The translations under genes and the position numbers were made by a program. 64,000 bases of DNA from UKL13-2 sp043773745 (lineage in GTDB: Bacteria > Pseudomonadota > Gammaproteobacteria > Burkholderiales > Usitatibacteraceae), in the NCBI GenBank assembly GCA_043773745.1, contig JAYVEV010000009.1:12014-76013 (forward strand), read 5' to 3'. Positions 1 through 9,079 of the stretch are shown piece by piece (position 1 is the stretch's first letter; every line of letters begins with the position of its first letter). The notes under the pieces are model-generated. The model had not been told where the DNA came from and made no database searches. It saw nothing but the letters and a program-made list of their open reading frames with translations.

Positions 1-1
1 A

Positions 2-220
2 AGTGGGCGAGAACTCGATTGGATGATCATCGGTTTTTCGCCGCGCAAGGCTAATACGGTTCTGTATCTCGCCCTTGATCTCACGCAGTACAACGGGTCG
101 CTCGCCAAGCTTGGCAAACATAAAACTGGCAAAGGCTGCCTCTACATCAAGCGCCTCAGCGATATCGATATAGCGGTGCTGAAAAAACTTATCGCACAGT
201 CAGTGAAAAGCCATCAATGA
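2..220 (+). CDS. DUF1801 (YdhG-like) domain protein, C-terminal part
   Basis: The reading frame is already open at base 2, so the gene begins upstream of the window and only about 72 C-terminal residues are visible. They contain the pattern GFSPRK, then a hydrophobic beta-strand, then LGKHKTGKGCLYIKRLSDID, which is characteristic of the end of DUF1801 proteins (small cytosolic proteins of about 140 residues with an unknown role). The internal ATG at 23 is not a believable start because the conserved domain continues upstream of it. No function is known for the family. Confidence 0.8.
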   Translation, partial: SGRELDWMIIGFSPRKANTVLYLALDLTQYNGSLAKLGKHKTGKGCLYIKRLSDIDIAVLKKLIAQSVKSHQ

Positions 221-262
221 GAAATAAATTTGCTTTCCAAATTACAGAAATACGTTCAAGAA

Positions 263-454
263 TTAGCGACTAATACTCAATAATCGCGATGGCAGCAGGA
301 CGATAGCGCGAAGCAGCTCGAATAAACCTTCTGCCGCAATCCCAACCAATCGGAATGGCAGCGAAATCAGCCAGAACACGGGATAAAGAACTAGCGCGAG
401 CAACGCCAGCGGCCAGCAGAGCACAAACAGCAGTAGCCAGAGCAACATTTTCAT
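263..454 (-). CDS. Small hydrophobic membrane protein, unknown function
   Basis: A 63-residue protein starting MKMLLWLLLF. Nearly all of it is hydrophobic, with two likely membrane segments (about residues 3-25 and 28-50) and a short basic tail. The frame can be extended to 589, but the ATG at 454 puts the hydrophobic segment at the N-terminus, which suits a small inner-membrane protein. Similar small Leu/Trp-rich proteins are scattered in Proteobacteria without a known function. It is divergent from the following beta-propeller gene. The gene call is moderate because it is short. Confidence 0.55.
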   Translation of the reverse strand: MKMLLWLLLFVLCWPLALLALVLYPVFWLISLPFRLVGIAAEGLFELLRAIVLLPSRLLSISR

Positions 455-661
455 ATTCAGCCTTTTTGTTTTATCAAATGCGACTGCAGACAAAAGCTTG
501 TTTATTTTACTTTGAAACTGACATGCTCTATAAATACCGGTCAGCCAGCATAAATTATCCGCATACATCAATGCATGCCTAGTTACCATAGGCCATTATC
601 ACCATACTCGTGCGGCAATATTATTCTGCGCGCACAGTTTGGCACCTCAAGGGAGACGCAT

Positions 662-3600
662 ATGCAACGCCGTATTTACACGTTCATGATCGCATTGGTC
701 ATATCATTTGTTCAAATAGCGATAGTCCATGCTGCAGAAACCGAAAATCAGGCTGCTGCCGATAAGCCCAAACAGCCTTTTTCATCGGCAACATTCTCCG
801 GTGTCAAATTGCGCGAGATTGGCCCCGCGGTTGCCTCGGGGCGCATTATTGATATCGCTGTGGTGCCTGGTAATACCAGCACCTGGTATGTGGCAGTGGC
901 ATCGGGCGGAGTATGGAAAACGACGAATGCGGGCACCACATGGGCACCCATTTTTGATAACGAGGGCTCGTATTCCATTGGTTGCGTGACGGTTGATCCC
1001 AACAATGCCAACGTGATCTGGGTTGGTTCGGGTGAGAATAATTCTCAGCGTAGCGTTGGCTACGGAGACGGTGTTTATAAATCGCTTGACGGTGGCAAGA
1101 CCTGGAAAAATACCGGCCTTAAATCATCGGAACACATTGGTAAGATTGTCGTTGATCCGCGCAATTCTGATGTCGTTTATGCCAGCGCGCAGGGCCCGCT
1201 GTGGGGCCCCGGCGGCGAGCGTGGCCTTTACAAAACTATCGACGGCGGCAAGACTTGGAAAGCAGTGCTGACTGTTTCTGAAAACACCGGTGTATCCGAT
1301 TTGTGGATGGATCCGCGCTCGTCAAATGTACTTTACGCGACGTCTTATCAGCGCCGCCGCCATGTCTGGTCGCTTTTGAATGGCGGTCCTGAAAGCGCGA
1401 TCTGGAAATCAACCGATGCCGGTATTACCTGGCGCAAGCTCGACAAGGGCATTCCCAAGTCAGACTTGGGTCGTATCGGGCTCGCGGTTTCCCCTGCTGA
1501 TCCCGATGTGATTTACGCGATTATTGAAGCATCCGATGCAAAAGAGCGTGGTGTCTATCGTTCAAATGACCGCGGTGAAAGCTGGAACCGTATGGCTGAC
1601 TATATGACTAGCAGCCCGCAGTATTACCAGGAGCTGATACCCGACCCGAAAAATGTGGATCGGGTGTACTCGATGGATACCTTCAATCACGTGACTGAAG
1701 ACGGCGGCAAAACCTGGAAGCGACTCGGTGAAAAATACAAACACGTTGATAACCATGCGCTGTGGATTGATCCCGCCGACACCAATCATCTGCTCAACGG
1801 CAACGATGGCGGCGTTTATGAAACCTGGGATCGCGGTGCTAACTGGCATTACAAAGCGAACCTGCCAGTGACACAGTTCTATCGAGTGGCAGTGGATGAA
1901 AGCGCGCCGTTTTACAACATCTATGGCGGCACGCAGGACAACAATACGTTGGGCGGCCCCTCGCGCACCACCAGCACTCATGGCATCACCAATGCTGACT
2001 GGTTTGTCACCGTGGGCGGTGATGGTTTCTTCGCTGCGGTTGACCCCAAGGACCCGAACATCGTCTATTCCGAATGGCAATACGGTGGGCTAGTGCGGTT
2101 TGATCGCAAGACGGGTGAGCGCATTGATATTCAGCCGAAATCTGCTCCTGGTGAAGCGCCGCTACGCTGGAATTGGGATGCGCCTGTGATGATTAGTCCG
2201 CATGACCACAAGCGACTATATTTTGCTACGCAGCGCATTTTTCGCAGCGATGATCGCGGCGACAACTGGACACCGATCAGCGCCGACATTACTCGGCAAA
2301 TTGATCGCAATAAATTGAAGATGATGGGGCGTGTGTGGAGCGTTGATGCGGTCGCCAAAAATGCCTCAACCTCGCTTTACGGCAACATCGTCTCGCTGAC
2401 AGAATCACCTAAGGCAGAAGGTCTGCTTTACGCCGGTACTGATGATGGCCTGGTTAATATCACCGAGGATGGCGGTAAAAACTGGCGTAAGACCGACACC
2501 TTTCCGGGCATACCTACCAATACTTATGTCTCAGATTTAAAGCCGTCGCCGCATGATGCAGGCACTGTGTACGCCGCATTCGATAATCATCAGATGGGCG
2601 ACTTCAAACCGTACCTGCTCAAGAGTGCCGACCGTGGCAGAACCTGGGTCTCCATTGCCGGAGATCTGCCGGCGCGAGGCACCGTCTATACGGTGGCGGA
2701 AGATCCGGTACGGCCTAACCTTTTATATTGCGGCACCGAGTTCGGAGTTTACTTTTCGCCCGATGGCGGCAAGCGCTGGATTCAATTAAAGGGCGGCATG
2801 CCCAATATCGCGGTACGCGACATTGTTGTACAAAAGCGGGAGGGTGATCTTGTCATTGCCACCTTTGGACGTGGCTTTTTTGTGCTGGATGACTTGACGC
2901 CACTCCGCCTTGCCAGTGATGCCCTATTAACAAAAGAGGCCGCGCTGATGCCTGTCAAACGTGCTTGGATGTTTATCCCAACCCAGCCGCTTGGTGGACG
3001 GGAAAAAGCGTTCCAAGGCGCATCGCTGTACACCGCGCCTAATCCACCGTTTGGCGCCATCTTCAGTTATTACCTGAAAGATGAAATCACCTCGAAAAAA
3101 GAAGCGCGTCTTGCTGCCGAGAAAAAAATTGCCGCCAAAGGTGGTGATGTTTTTTATCCTACCTGGGAAGCATTACAGCGCGAATCGCGTGAAGCGGCCC
3201 CTTCCATTGTTCTGACGGTGACTGATTCGGCAGGCAAAGTAGTACGTCGCGTGACGGGACCGACCAAAGCGGGCTTTCACCGCATTGCTTGGGATCTGCG
3301 TTATCCAGCCGCCAATCCGGCGCGGCTGAAAACAGCACAACCCGAGGAAGATGATCCGTTCACGGATCGTGCGCGCGGGCCCTTGGCGCTTCCTGGCACC
3401 TACACGGCTACATTGGAAAAATGGGTTGATGGGATTGTTACGCAACTTGCGGAGCCGGTCATATTTAATGCGGAAATTCTCGGCACGGCGAGTTTGCCTG
3501 CGCCGGATCGCGCCAAGGTTCTGGAGTTCGCCAACAAGACGGCGAGTTTGCAGCGTGCCGTACTCGGCGCGGTGGAGTTGGTAAAAGAAACGCAGCGCCG

Positions 3601-3982
3601 TATTGATGCGATGAAGATTGCATTAGTCGATACGGCCGGCCCGACTGCGGTACTGGTGAGTCGCGCACGCGAGATCGAGCAAAAACTCAAGGACCTCGAC
3701 CAGCTGCTTACCGGCGACAAGATACTAGAAAAATATCAGGAGCCGGTGCCGCCTTCAATCGTCGATCGCGTCAGCGGCATCGTCGGTGCGTTGTGGGGAA
3801 TCACCTCGGCGCCCACCGGTACCCACCAGCGCAGCTATGAATTCGCGGCGGGTGAATTCGCGCCGGTTCTCGATAAACTGCGAACCCTCATTGAGGCTGA
3901 CCTGAAGCAGCTCGAATCACAAGCCGAAGCAATAGGCGCGCCGTGGACGCCGGGACGTGTGCCGGTCTGGAAGAAGGATTAA
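662..3982 (+). CDS. Secreted VPS10/sortilin-type beta-propeller protein
   Basis: An exported protein of 1106 residues. The start at 662 is preferred over 575 because GGGAG lies just upstream and the product then begins with a basic N-terminus and a hydrophobic segment ending in HAA, a likely signal peptide. The first 720 or so residues hold many copies of the BNR/sortilin pattern (GVYKSLDGGKTWKN, GLYKTIDGGKTWKA, VNITEDGGKNWRKT), the hallmark of ten-bladed VPS10-like propellers often annotated as 'glycosyl hydrolase'. The C-terminal 350 residues include a beta-sandwich-like part and a helical region. No catalytic residues can be assigned, and the substrate or partner is unknown. A strong terminator follows. 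Confidence 0.85.
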   Translation: MQRRIYTFMIALVISFVQIAIVHAAETENQAAADKPKQPFSSATFSGVKLREIGPAVASGRIIDIAVVPGNTSTWYVAVASGGVWKTTNAGTTWAPIFDNEGSYSIGCVTVDPNNANVIWVGSGENNSQRSVGYGDGVYKSLDGGKTWKNTGLKSSEHIGKIVVDPRNSDVVYASAQGPLWGPGGERGLYKTIDGGKTWKAVLTVSENTGVSDLWMDPRSSNVLYATSYQRRRHVWSLLNGGPESAIWKSTDAGITWRKLDKGIPKSDLGRIGLAVSPADPDVIYAIIEASDAKERGVYRSNDRGESWNRMADYMTSSPQYYQELIPDPKNVDRVYSMDTFNHVTEDGGKTWKRLGEKYKHVDNHALWIDPADTNHLLNGNDGGVYETWDRGANWHYKANLPVTQFYRVAVDESAPFYNIYGGTQDNNTLGGPSRTTSTHGITNADWFVTVGGDGFFAAVDPKDPNIVYSEWQYGGLVRFDRKTGERIDIQPKSAPGEAPLRWNWDAPVMISPHDHKRLYFATQRIFRSDDRGDNWTPISADITRQIDRNKLKMMGRVWSVDAVAKNASTSLYGNIVSLTESPKAEGLLYAGTDDGLVNITEDGGKNWRKTDTFPGIPTNTYVSDLKPSPHDAGTVYAAFDNHQMGDFKPYLLKSADRGRTWVSIAGDLPARGTVYTVAEDPVRPNLLYCGTEFGVYFSPDGGKRWIQLKGGMPNIAVRDIVVQKREGDLVIATFGRGFFVLDDLTPLRLASDALLTKEAALMPVKRAWMFIPTQPLGGREKAFQGASLYTAPNPPFGAIFSYYLKDEITSKKEARLAAEKKIAAKGGDVFYPTWEALQRESREAAPSIVLTVTDSAGKVVRRVTGPTKAGFHRIAWDLRYPAANPARLKTAQPEEDDPFTDRARGPLALPGTYTATLEKWVDGIVTQLAEPVIFNAEILGTASLPAPDRAKVLEFANKTASLQRAVLGAVELVKETQRRIDAMKIALVDTAGPTAVLVSRAREIEQKLKDLDQLLTGDKILEKYQEPVPPSIVDRVSGIVGALWGITSAPTGTHQRSYEFAAGEFAPVLDKLRTLIEADLKQLESQAEAIGAPWTPGRVPVWKKD

Positions 3983-4010
3983 CGACGCTCGAATAGTTTT
4001 GCTAAGAAAT

Positions 4011-4046
4011 AAAAAGCCGCCTAGCAATTTGCTAGGCGGCTTTTTT
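4011..4046. terminator. Bidirectional rho-independent terminator
   Basis: A perfect 10-bp stem (GCCGCCTAGC at 4016-4025, GCTAGGCGGC at 4031-4040) with a 5-base loop, preceded by five A and followed by six T. It can therefore stop transcription from both sides. It sits between the convergent beta-propeller gene and the WbpM-like gene. Confidence 0.93.
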
Positions 4047-4074
4047 ATGCGCCACTTAAATCAAACAACAATAA

Positions 4075-5979
4075 TTATGCCGTTTTCTTTTCGCCTGATC
4101 CACCCACAGCCTTCAAGCGTGGGCGAACCTGTGCGACATATTCCGGTACCCAGCGCTTGAGATCGCGGCGTACTTCGGAGTCTTCCGGATTACGGTCCTG
4201 ATTAAGCCATTGCGCGATGGTTTCTAAGAACCCGGGCTCGGCACCCCGCGCTTTGGCAATACGCAGCTTGGGGTGTGGCGTGGGGCGGGTATGCTCGTCA
4301 TCGGCGAGCAACTCTTCGAACAATTTCTCGCCGGGCCGCAAGCCTGTATAAATAATTTTAATCTCGTCGTCAGACGGCTCAGAAAGACGAATCATGTCGC
4401 GGGCTAGGTCAACGATTTTGATCGGTTCACCCATATCTAAGACAAAGACTTCGCCACCTAAACCCATGGTGCCTGCTTGCAACACAAGTTGCGCTGCCTC
4501 GGGAATGGACATGAAATAACGCACCATATCCGGGTGGGTCACCGTAACCGGACCGCCCTTGTCGATTTGATCTTGAAACCGCGGAATGACGCTGCCGGCA
4601 CTCCCCAGCACGTTGCCAAAACGGACCATCTCAAAACGGGTTTCGCCCGTCTGCTGCAGGGCCTGACAAATCATCTCGGACATGCGCTTGGACGCGCCCA
4701 TCACATTGGTTGGGTTCACTGCTTTGTCGGTCGAGATGAGCACAAATTTTTTGACACCATATTCAATAGCGGCACGGGCAATTACTAATGTGCCCAACAC
4801 ATTGTTTTGAACAGCTTCCCAAGCGTTGGTTTCTTCCATCAATGGCACATGCTTGTAAGCTGCCGCATGAAAGACAATTGATGGTGAGTACTGATGCATG
4901 ACTTGATTCACACGTCGAACATTTTTGATATCGCCAATCAAACCCGCAATCGGCAGATTTTCAAATTCATCGCGCAATGCCTGTTCGATTTTATAAAGTG
5001 CAAACTCATTTTGTTCAAACAATACCAGCAGCGATGGCTGATAAGAAGCGATTTGCCGACAAAGCTCCGAGCCAATCGAGCCGCCAGCACCGGTGATCAT
5101 TACAACTTTAGCAGTCAGCGTATCTTGCAGGCCCGCGTCGTCAAGCATGATCGGCTCACGCTTCATCAAATCCTCGACCGCAACGCGGCGGATTTTAGGG
5201 GGCTGCGTTTTACCCGGAATGGTTGGCGTCATGCTGATGCCGTTGAATTTTGGCACCGTCAGAACCGTCACGCGGGCCTTGTTGCACACCTCGACAACAT
5301 GGCGTCGCACGGGGTACAGCACAGACGGCATGGCGATGATTGCATGTTTGACTTTGAGGCTGCGGGCAACGCGCGGTAGCTCGTCAATCGAACCAAGCAC
5401 CCTGACGCCGTGCAATAGTCGGTGGCGCTTGTTGGGGTCGTCATCAAGTAGACCCACCACGCGCCAATCAGCGCTGCGATGGAGCTCTTTGAGCAGGCTG
5501 ACAGCGGCGTCGCCTGCGCCCAGAATGACGACCGGTGTGCCTTGTTCGCCGGAACGGCCATAAAGCCGCCATTCTTTCCATGAGCGATAACTAATTCGGC
5601 TTCCCGCCATGAGAACGATGAGCAGAAGTGTCTGCACAAAAAATTCGGGGAAGCGAACTGCCTCCACCCACCCACCTACCCATAGTGTGAGCGCAACCGC
5701 AATCGAGCCCGCGCATACGCTTGCGACGATGCGCTGCACGTCCGGCAAACTGGCATAGCGCCACAGGCCCTGATACATGCCAAAAATGATTGATACGGTT
5801 GCCTGGACCGGAATGGCCGCGGCCAGAACAACGGCGAGACTTGCAAGCAGTCCGCCTGAATTTGGCGCTGTCGCTGTGTGGCTAAATAGCGATAACGCTA
5901 CCGTCCACGAAATCATTAACATTATCGCGTCATGAAAGAACGCCAAGATGGCGCGCTCATTGATCGAAAAATTCTTCAT
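4075..5979 (-). CDS. Membrane-anchored UDP-sugar 4,6-dehydratase (WbpM/CapD family)
   Basis: A 634-residue protein of the long WbpM/PglF/CapD type. The first 120 residues have about four membrane segments. A first Rossmann-like domain follows (VVILGAGDAAVSL, about 150-270), then the catalytic short-chain dehydrogenase domain with the NAD motif TGAGGSIGSE near residue 290. The catalytic region reads STDKAVNPTNVMGASKR: Met replaces the usual Tyr (MxxxK), as in WbpM rather than FlaA1. Family members convert UDP-GlcNAc to a 4-keto-6-deoxy sugar for O-antigen, capsule or glycoprotein glycans. It overlaps the upstream glycosyltransferase by 4 bp (ATGA), implying one operon. The exact sugar product is inference. 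Confidence 0.9.
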   Translation of the reverse strand: MKNFSINERAILAFFHDAIMLMISWTVALSLFSHTATAPNSGGLLASLAVVLAAAIPVQATVSIIFGMYQGLWRYASLPDVQRIVASVCAGSIAVALTLWVGGWVEAVRFPEFFVQTLLLIVLMAGSRISYRSWKEWRLYGRSGEQGTPVVILGAGDAAVSLLKELHRSADWRVVGLLDDDPNKRHRLLHGVRVLGSIDELPRVARSLKVKHAIIAMPSVLYPVRRHVVEVCNKARVTVLTVPKFNGISMTPTIPGKTQPPKIRRVAVEDLMKREPIMLDDAGLQDTLTAKVVMITGAGGSIGSELCRQIASYQPSLLVLFEQNEFALYKIEQALRDEFENLPIAGLIGDIKNVRRVNQVMHQYSPSIVFHAAAYKHVPLMEETNAWEAVQNNVLGTLVIARAAIEYGVKKFVLISTDKAVNPTNVMGASKRMSEMICQALQQTGETRFEMVRFGNVLGSAGSVIPRFQDQIDKGGPVTVTHPDMVRYFMSIPEAAQLVLQAGTMGLGGEVFVLDMGEPIKIVDLARDMIRLSEPSDDEIKIIYTGLRPGEKLFEELLADDEHTRPTPHPKLRIAKARGAEPGFLETIAQWLNQDRNPEDSEVRRDLKRWVPEYVAQVRPRLKAVGGSGEKKTA

Positions 5980-7064
5980 GAAATCCCTGTTGTTTTTTTA
6001 CTTTTCATTTTTATTATTTGTTTAAAGCGCCACTCTGACCAACATATGAGTAATACGTATATTACCACCCAAGTCGTTAATATGACACCTTCTATGCCCA
6101 TACTAGGCACTTCAAAGCCCCCAGTTTCCGCGATGATGGCGCTTGCTGATGTACCCAACATGATGAGGTAATAAGTCAATGCAGTACGCCGATGGCTCCA
6201 GCCAGCCAGTATCAATCGCTGGTAATAATGATCACGATGTGCGAGCCATATTTTTTTTCGCACCCACAATCGTTTAAGTAGCGTGACGGTTGCATCAACA
6301 ATAAACGGCGAAAAAACTAACAGCGGAAACCACCAATGCCAGGCGCTAACCAGGCTTCCCTGAATCCCGAGTATGGCTGCTAAAAAGCCCAGCGGAATGG
6401 AGCCTGCATCACCCATGAACACTTTGGCAGGTGAGAAATTGAACAGTAGAAATCCAACTGCGGCACCGGCTAGCGCTGCCGACAAGAGCATCATGTCAGT
6501 GCTGCCTTGAGTGTTGTACGCAACCAAGGCATAGCTGCCAAAGCCAAATATCGCCATGCCGCCTGCCATGCCGTCGGCGCCATCCATAAAATTATAAAGA
6601 TTGGTCATCCAGGTGACGGCAAGAATCAAAATGACAGCGCCGATCGGTGAGGCTGCCCATTCCCAACCGCTATCGGCCCGATAAAGAGACGTGAAACTGT
6701 AAATCCAAAACCATGTTGCCAGCGACGCTGCGGCCAAATGTATGGCCATCCGCAGCGCCGGGGAAAGCTGCCAGCGATCATCAAAAATAGACACCACTAG
6801 CAGCATGCAAGCGGCGAGGGCAAGCATTTTCGGAAGGCCGGTACTGGATAGTGTCAGCACAGCAGTTACGACGGCGACTGCCATCACTAATCCGCCGATG
6901 CGTGGCGTTGGCTTGGTGTGCATAGCGTTGGATCGATTGGGAAGATCCCAGATTAGATGCCTTGTTAGCAAACACAAGTACATCAGCAGGCCCAATGCTG
7001 AAATGGCAAATGCAACACCAAAAACAGCAAGCGGCTGAGCGGACTGAATCGAAATATCTAACAT
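5976..7064 (-). CDS. Undecaprenyl-phosphate sugar-1-phosphate transferase (WbpL/WecA family)
   Basis: A 362-residue integral membrane protein with about ten hydrophobic segments. The MraY/WecA signatures are present in order: FDDRWQLSP, NLYNFMDGADGMAGG, FMGDAGSIPLG and AHRDHYYQRL. These enzymes load the first sugar-phosphate of a glycan repeat onto undecaprenyl phosphate at the inner face of the membrane. Pairing with the WbpM-like dehydratase downstream (4-bp overlap) is the WbpL-WbpM arrangement, which suggests initiation with a FucNAc- or QuiNAc-type sugar. No other glycan genes are adjacent, so the rest of the pathway must lie elsewhere. Confidence 0.9.
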   Translation of the reverse strand: MLDISIQSAQPLAVFGVAFAISALGLLMYLCLLTRHLIWDLPNRSNAMHTKPTPRIGGLVMAVAVVTAVLTLSSTGLPKMLALAACMLLVVSIFDDRWQLSPALRMAIHLAAASLATWFWIYSFTSLYRADSGWEWAASPIGAVILILAVTWMTNLYNFMDGADGMAGGMAIFGFGSYALVAYNTQGSTDMMLLSAALAGAAVGFLLFNFSPAKVFMGDAGSIPLGFLAAILGIQGSLVSAWHWWFPLLVFSPFIVDATVTLLKRLWVRKKIWLAHRDHYYQRLILAGWSHRRTALTYYLIMLGTSASAIIAETGGFEVPSMGIEGVILTTWVVIYVLLICWSEWRFKQIIKMKSKKTTGIS

Positions 7065-7136
7065 AGACTTCCGTCGCTGCGCCCTAATCCATCAGTATTG
7101 AGCAAGTGAAATTGGTCATCCCAAAATAACCGAAAT

Positions 7137-7168
7137 AAAAAAACGGGCATCTCAATTGAGATGCCCGT
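7137..7168 (-). terminator. Rho-independent terminator of the Ig-like lipoprotein gene
   Basis: On the minus strand a perfect hairpin (26-base palindrome, 7143-7168, half-site ACGGGCATCTCAA) is followed by seven T. It lies 21 bases past the lipoprotein stop codon, and upstream of the next minus-strand gene, the WbpL-like transferase. Confidence 0.9.
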
Positions 7169-7189
7169 ATGGTGTTCATGCACAGGGTT

Positions 7190-9079
7190 TTATGGAATAT
7201 TGACGGTGACAGTAATAGTTGCGCCGTTTGAATCTCTGACTACAACTGTGCCAGCTGGTGACTGCGATGGTCCAGCGGTTGCGGAGATGGTCAGTACGTT
7301 GCCAGATATTGACGCGGCTATGCGGCCCGGTGTAACTGAAGACAATGATGAAATTGCATAGGGCGCAACACCGCCAGTGATGCCGAAGCCTGCCGTAGTG
7401 CCAGCAGGCACGGATGCCGTGCCTGACCCGCCAGCACCAATCGCTAAAGGCGTCGCGGCTGAGACAGTTACAACCAAAATTGTCGAGGCCCCCGTCGAGT
7501 CAGTGATCGTCACAAAGGTGGTGCCGGCAGCAATGCCATTTATGATAAAAGTCCTTGCGCTTGAGGTCGTTACGGTGGCAATCCCGGTGTTTGAGCTAAC
7601 AACAGAGAATGGTGTAGTGCCACCCGTAATCGTCTGCGCCAGTTGTGTACCGGCGGCTACCGACACCGCAGTTGCACCAGCAACTGTGATGGCGCCCGCG
7701 CCTGCATTAACACCGCAACCGAATGGGGTTGCACCTGATAAGGAAACTGAGACATCTGTAAATGACACGCCATTGCTAACGCGAACCAGTATCGACGCTG
7801 CGCCCCCGACACCATTAGATGCACGGGTGACCGTTAACAGTCCATTTGCAAGGAGCGCAGACAACCGATTGGGCTCCAGTGAAGTCGCCGTTAGGGTAAG
7901 TGCAGCCCCCGAAGAATTGTCTTGCACGACAAAAGCTGATGCTGAGGCACCGCAATCTACAGGGCCGAGGTTAGCAGGCGTAATGGAGGGCGGCTGTACG
8001 CCAAGGGCTGTGCCGATCGATGGCCCAGTTGATGGCCCTATAGAGTTGCTAACCGTAAAGGTGTTGGTTCTTCCGTTTGCATCACGAACAATAAACGGGA
8101 CGCCTGTACTTGAGCATACTCTGCCGGTGGTAATCACCGTCACAGCAGCGCCGGATGTGAGGACGGTAGTTGGTGCAATCGTTGCAAAGTCTGGGGAGCT
8201 ATTGAGAACCGTGTATGGAGGAAGGCCGCCAAAAATATAGTGGTTAGAAACTCCGCCGATCACGCAAGCGTCCTTGAATGGAGACGTCCAGTCAAATTTT
8301 GTAGGATTAATCACTATTTCTGCCGAGGTGGTGACTTGCGATATTGGAAATACGAAGCGGCGAACTTCGCCGGATGGAACGTCAACAACCTGAATAACAG
8401 CGCTCTGTGAAATGGCTGTAACCCGAGCGCGAATTAAAACCCGCGCGAAGCCTTGCGTATCCGTTGTAACCGTAATGGTTTGCACCAGCGCATTGGTGCC
8501 CGGGGTTACAAAGTCATACTCGCCCTGGTAGGCATCAAAGCGGACACTTCTGCCCTGCTGTGGCACGCCAGCGGTAATGGCCTGAACAGTGGCCACGCCA
8601 TCGCCGCCCGAACAGATGCCCGTGCACTGGGCGCCCGATGAGGATGGCGTGATGGTGAGCGAGCTGGTGAGTGTCGATGCCTTGAGGTTTGCTGTGGCCG
8701 TAATACTGGTGGGTGTCGTCGAAGAGTCGCGAAAGGTGACTGTAATAGCAGTATCAGCAGCCGGCGTCTTTGGGGTAACCGTTAACTTGCCGTCGGACGT
8801 AACAGGCGTCGCGATTGGAAATAATGAAGTATTGCTGGATGCCGCTGTGTAGGGCGCTTTGCCGCCGCTGAGCGAGAATGTAATAGCCGTGTTGCCGTAG
8901 GCGTCCGCAATAGTTGGTATGACTGCAAGAGGAACCGTAGTGCTACCGGTTGTGCCTTGAGACGATACGCCGCCTCCGCCGCAGCTAGCGACTACGCTTG
9001 CAACGGTAATTAAGAGGGCAGCCGCAGCGCCACGTTTTATCCATTTGCCCGTGTTGCTGAAGGAAGTTGTGATTGTCAC
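7190..9079 (-). CDS. Outer-membrane/surface lipoprotein with repeated Ig-like modules
   Basis: A 629-residue lipoprotein using a GTG start at 9079 with AGAGGA seven bases upstream. A basic N-region and hydrophobic segment end in the lipobox VASC (Cys33), followed by GGGG. The rest is Ser/Thr/Ala/Gly-rich beta structure. At least four modules begin with GGxxP[YF]xxxxS and end with a strand of the form xxRDSNGxTxTxTV. Between them, at about residues 155-250, is a segment like the bacterial Ig-like domain of invasins (GVPQQGRSVRFDA, TDTQGFARVLIRA). Such proteins usually act as adhesins or surface stalks, but no ligand can be named. It is a single-gene unit closed by its own terminator. Confidence 0.8.
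   Translation of the reverse strand: MTITTSFSNTGKWIKRGAAAALLITVASVVASCGGGGVSSQGTTGSTTVPLAVIPTIADAYGNTAITFSLSGGKAPYTAASSNTSLFPIATPVTSDGKLTVTPKTPAADTAITVTFRDSSTTPTSITATANLKASTLTSSLTITPSSSGAQCTGICSGGDGVATVQAITAGVPQQGRSVRFDAYQGEYDFVTPGTNALVQTITVTTDTQGFARVLIRARVTAISQSAVIQVVDVPSGEVRRFVFPISQVTTSAEIVINPTKFDWTSPFKDACVIGGVSNHYIFGGLPPYTVLNSSPDFATIAPTTVLTSGAAVTVITTGRVCSSTGVPFIVRDANGRTNTFTVSNSIGPSTGPSIGTALGVQPPSITPANLGPVDCGASASAFVVQDNSSGAALTLTATSLEPNRLSALLANGLLTVTRASNGVGGAASILVRVSNGVSFTDVSVSLSGATPFGCGVNAGAGAITVAGATAVSVAAGTQLAQTITGGTTPFSVVSSNTGIATVTTSSARTFIINGIAAGTTFVTITDSTGASTILVVTVSAATPLAIGAGGSGTASVPAGTTAGFGITGGVAPYAISSLSSVTPGRIAASISGNVLTISATAGPSQSPAGTVVVRDSNGATITVTVNIP

Noticed and set aside
1562..2080. 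172-residue open frame opposite the beta-propeller gene
   Set aside because: Antisense of conserved propeller repeats with no signal, domain or ribosome site.
7377..8240. 287-residue open frame opposite the Ig-like lipoprotein
   Set aside because: The complementary strand carries a lipoprotein with signal, lipobox, ribosome site and terminator; the plus-strand product is low-complexity Val/Ala/Pro-rich sequence typical of a shadow frame.
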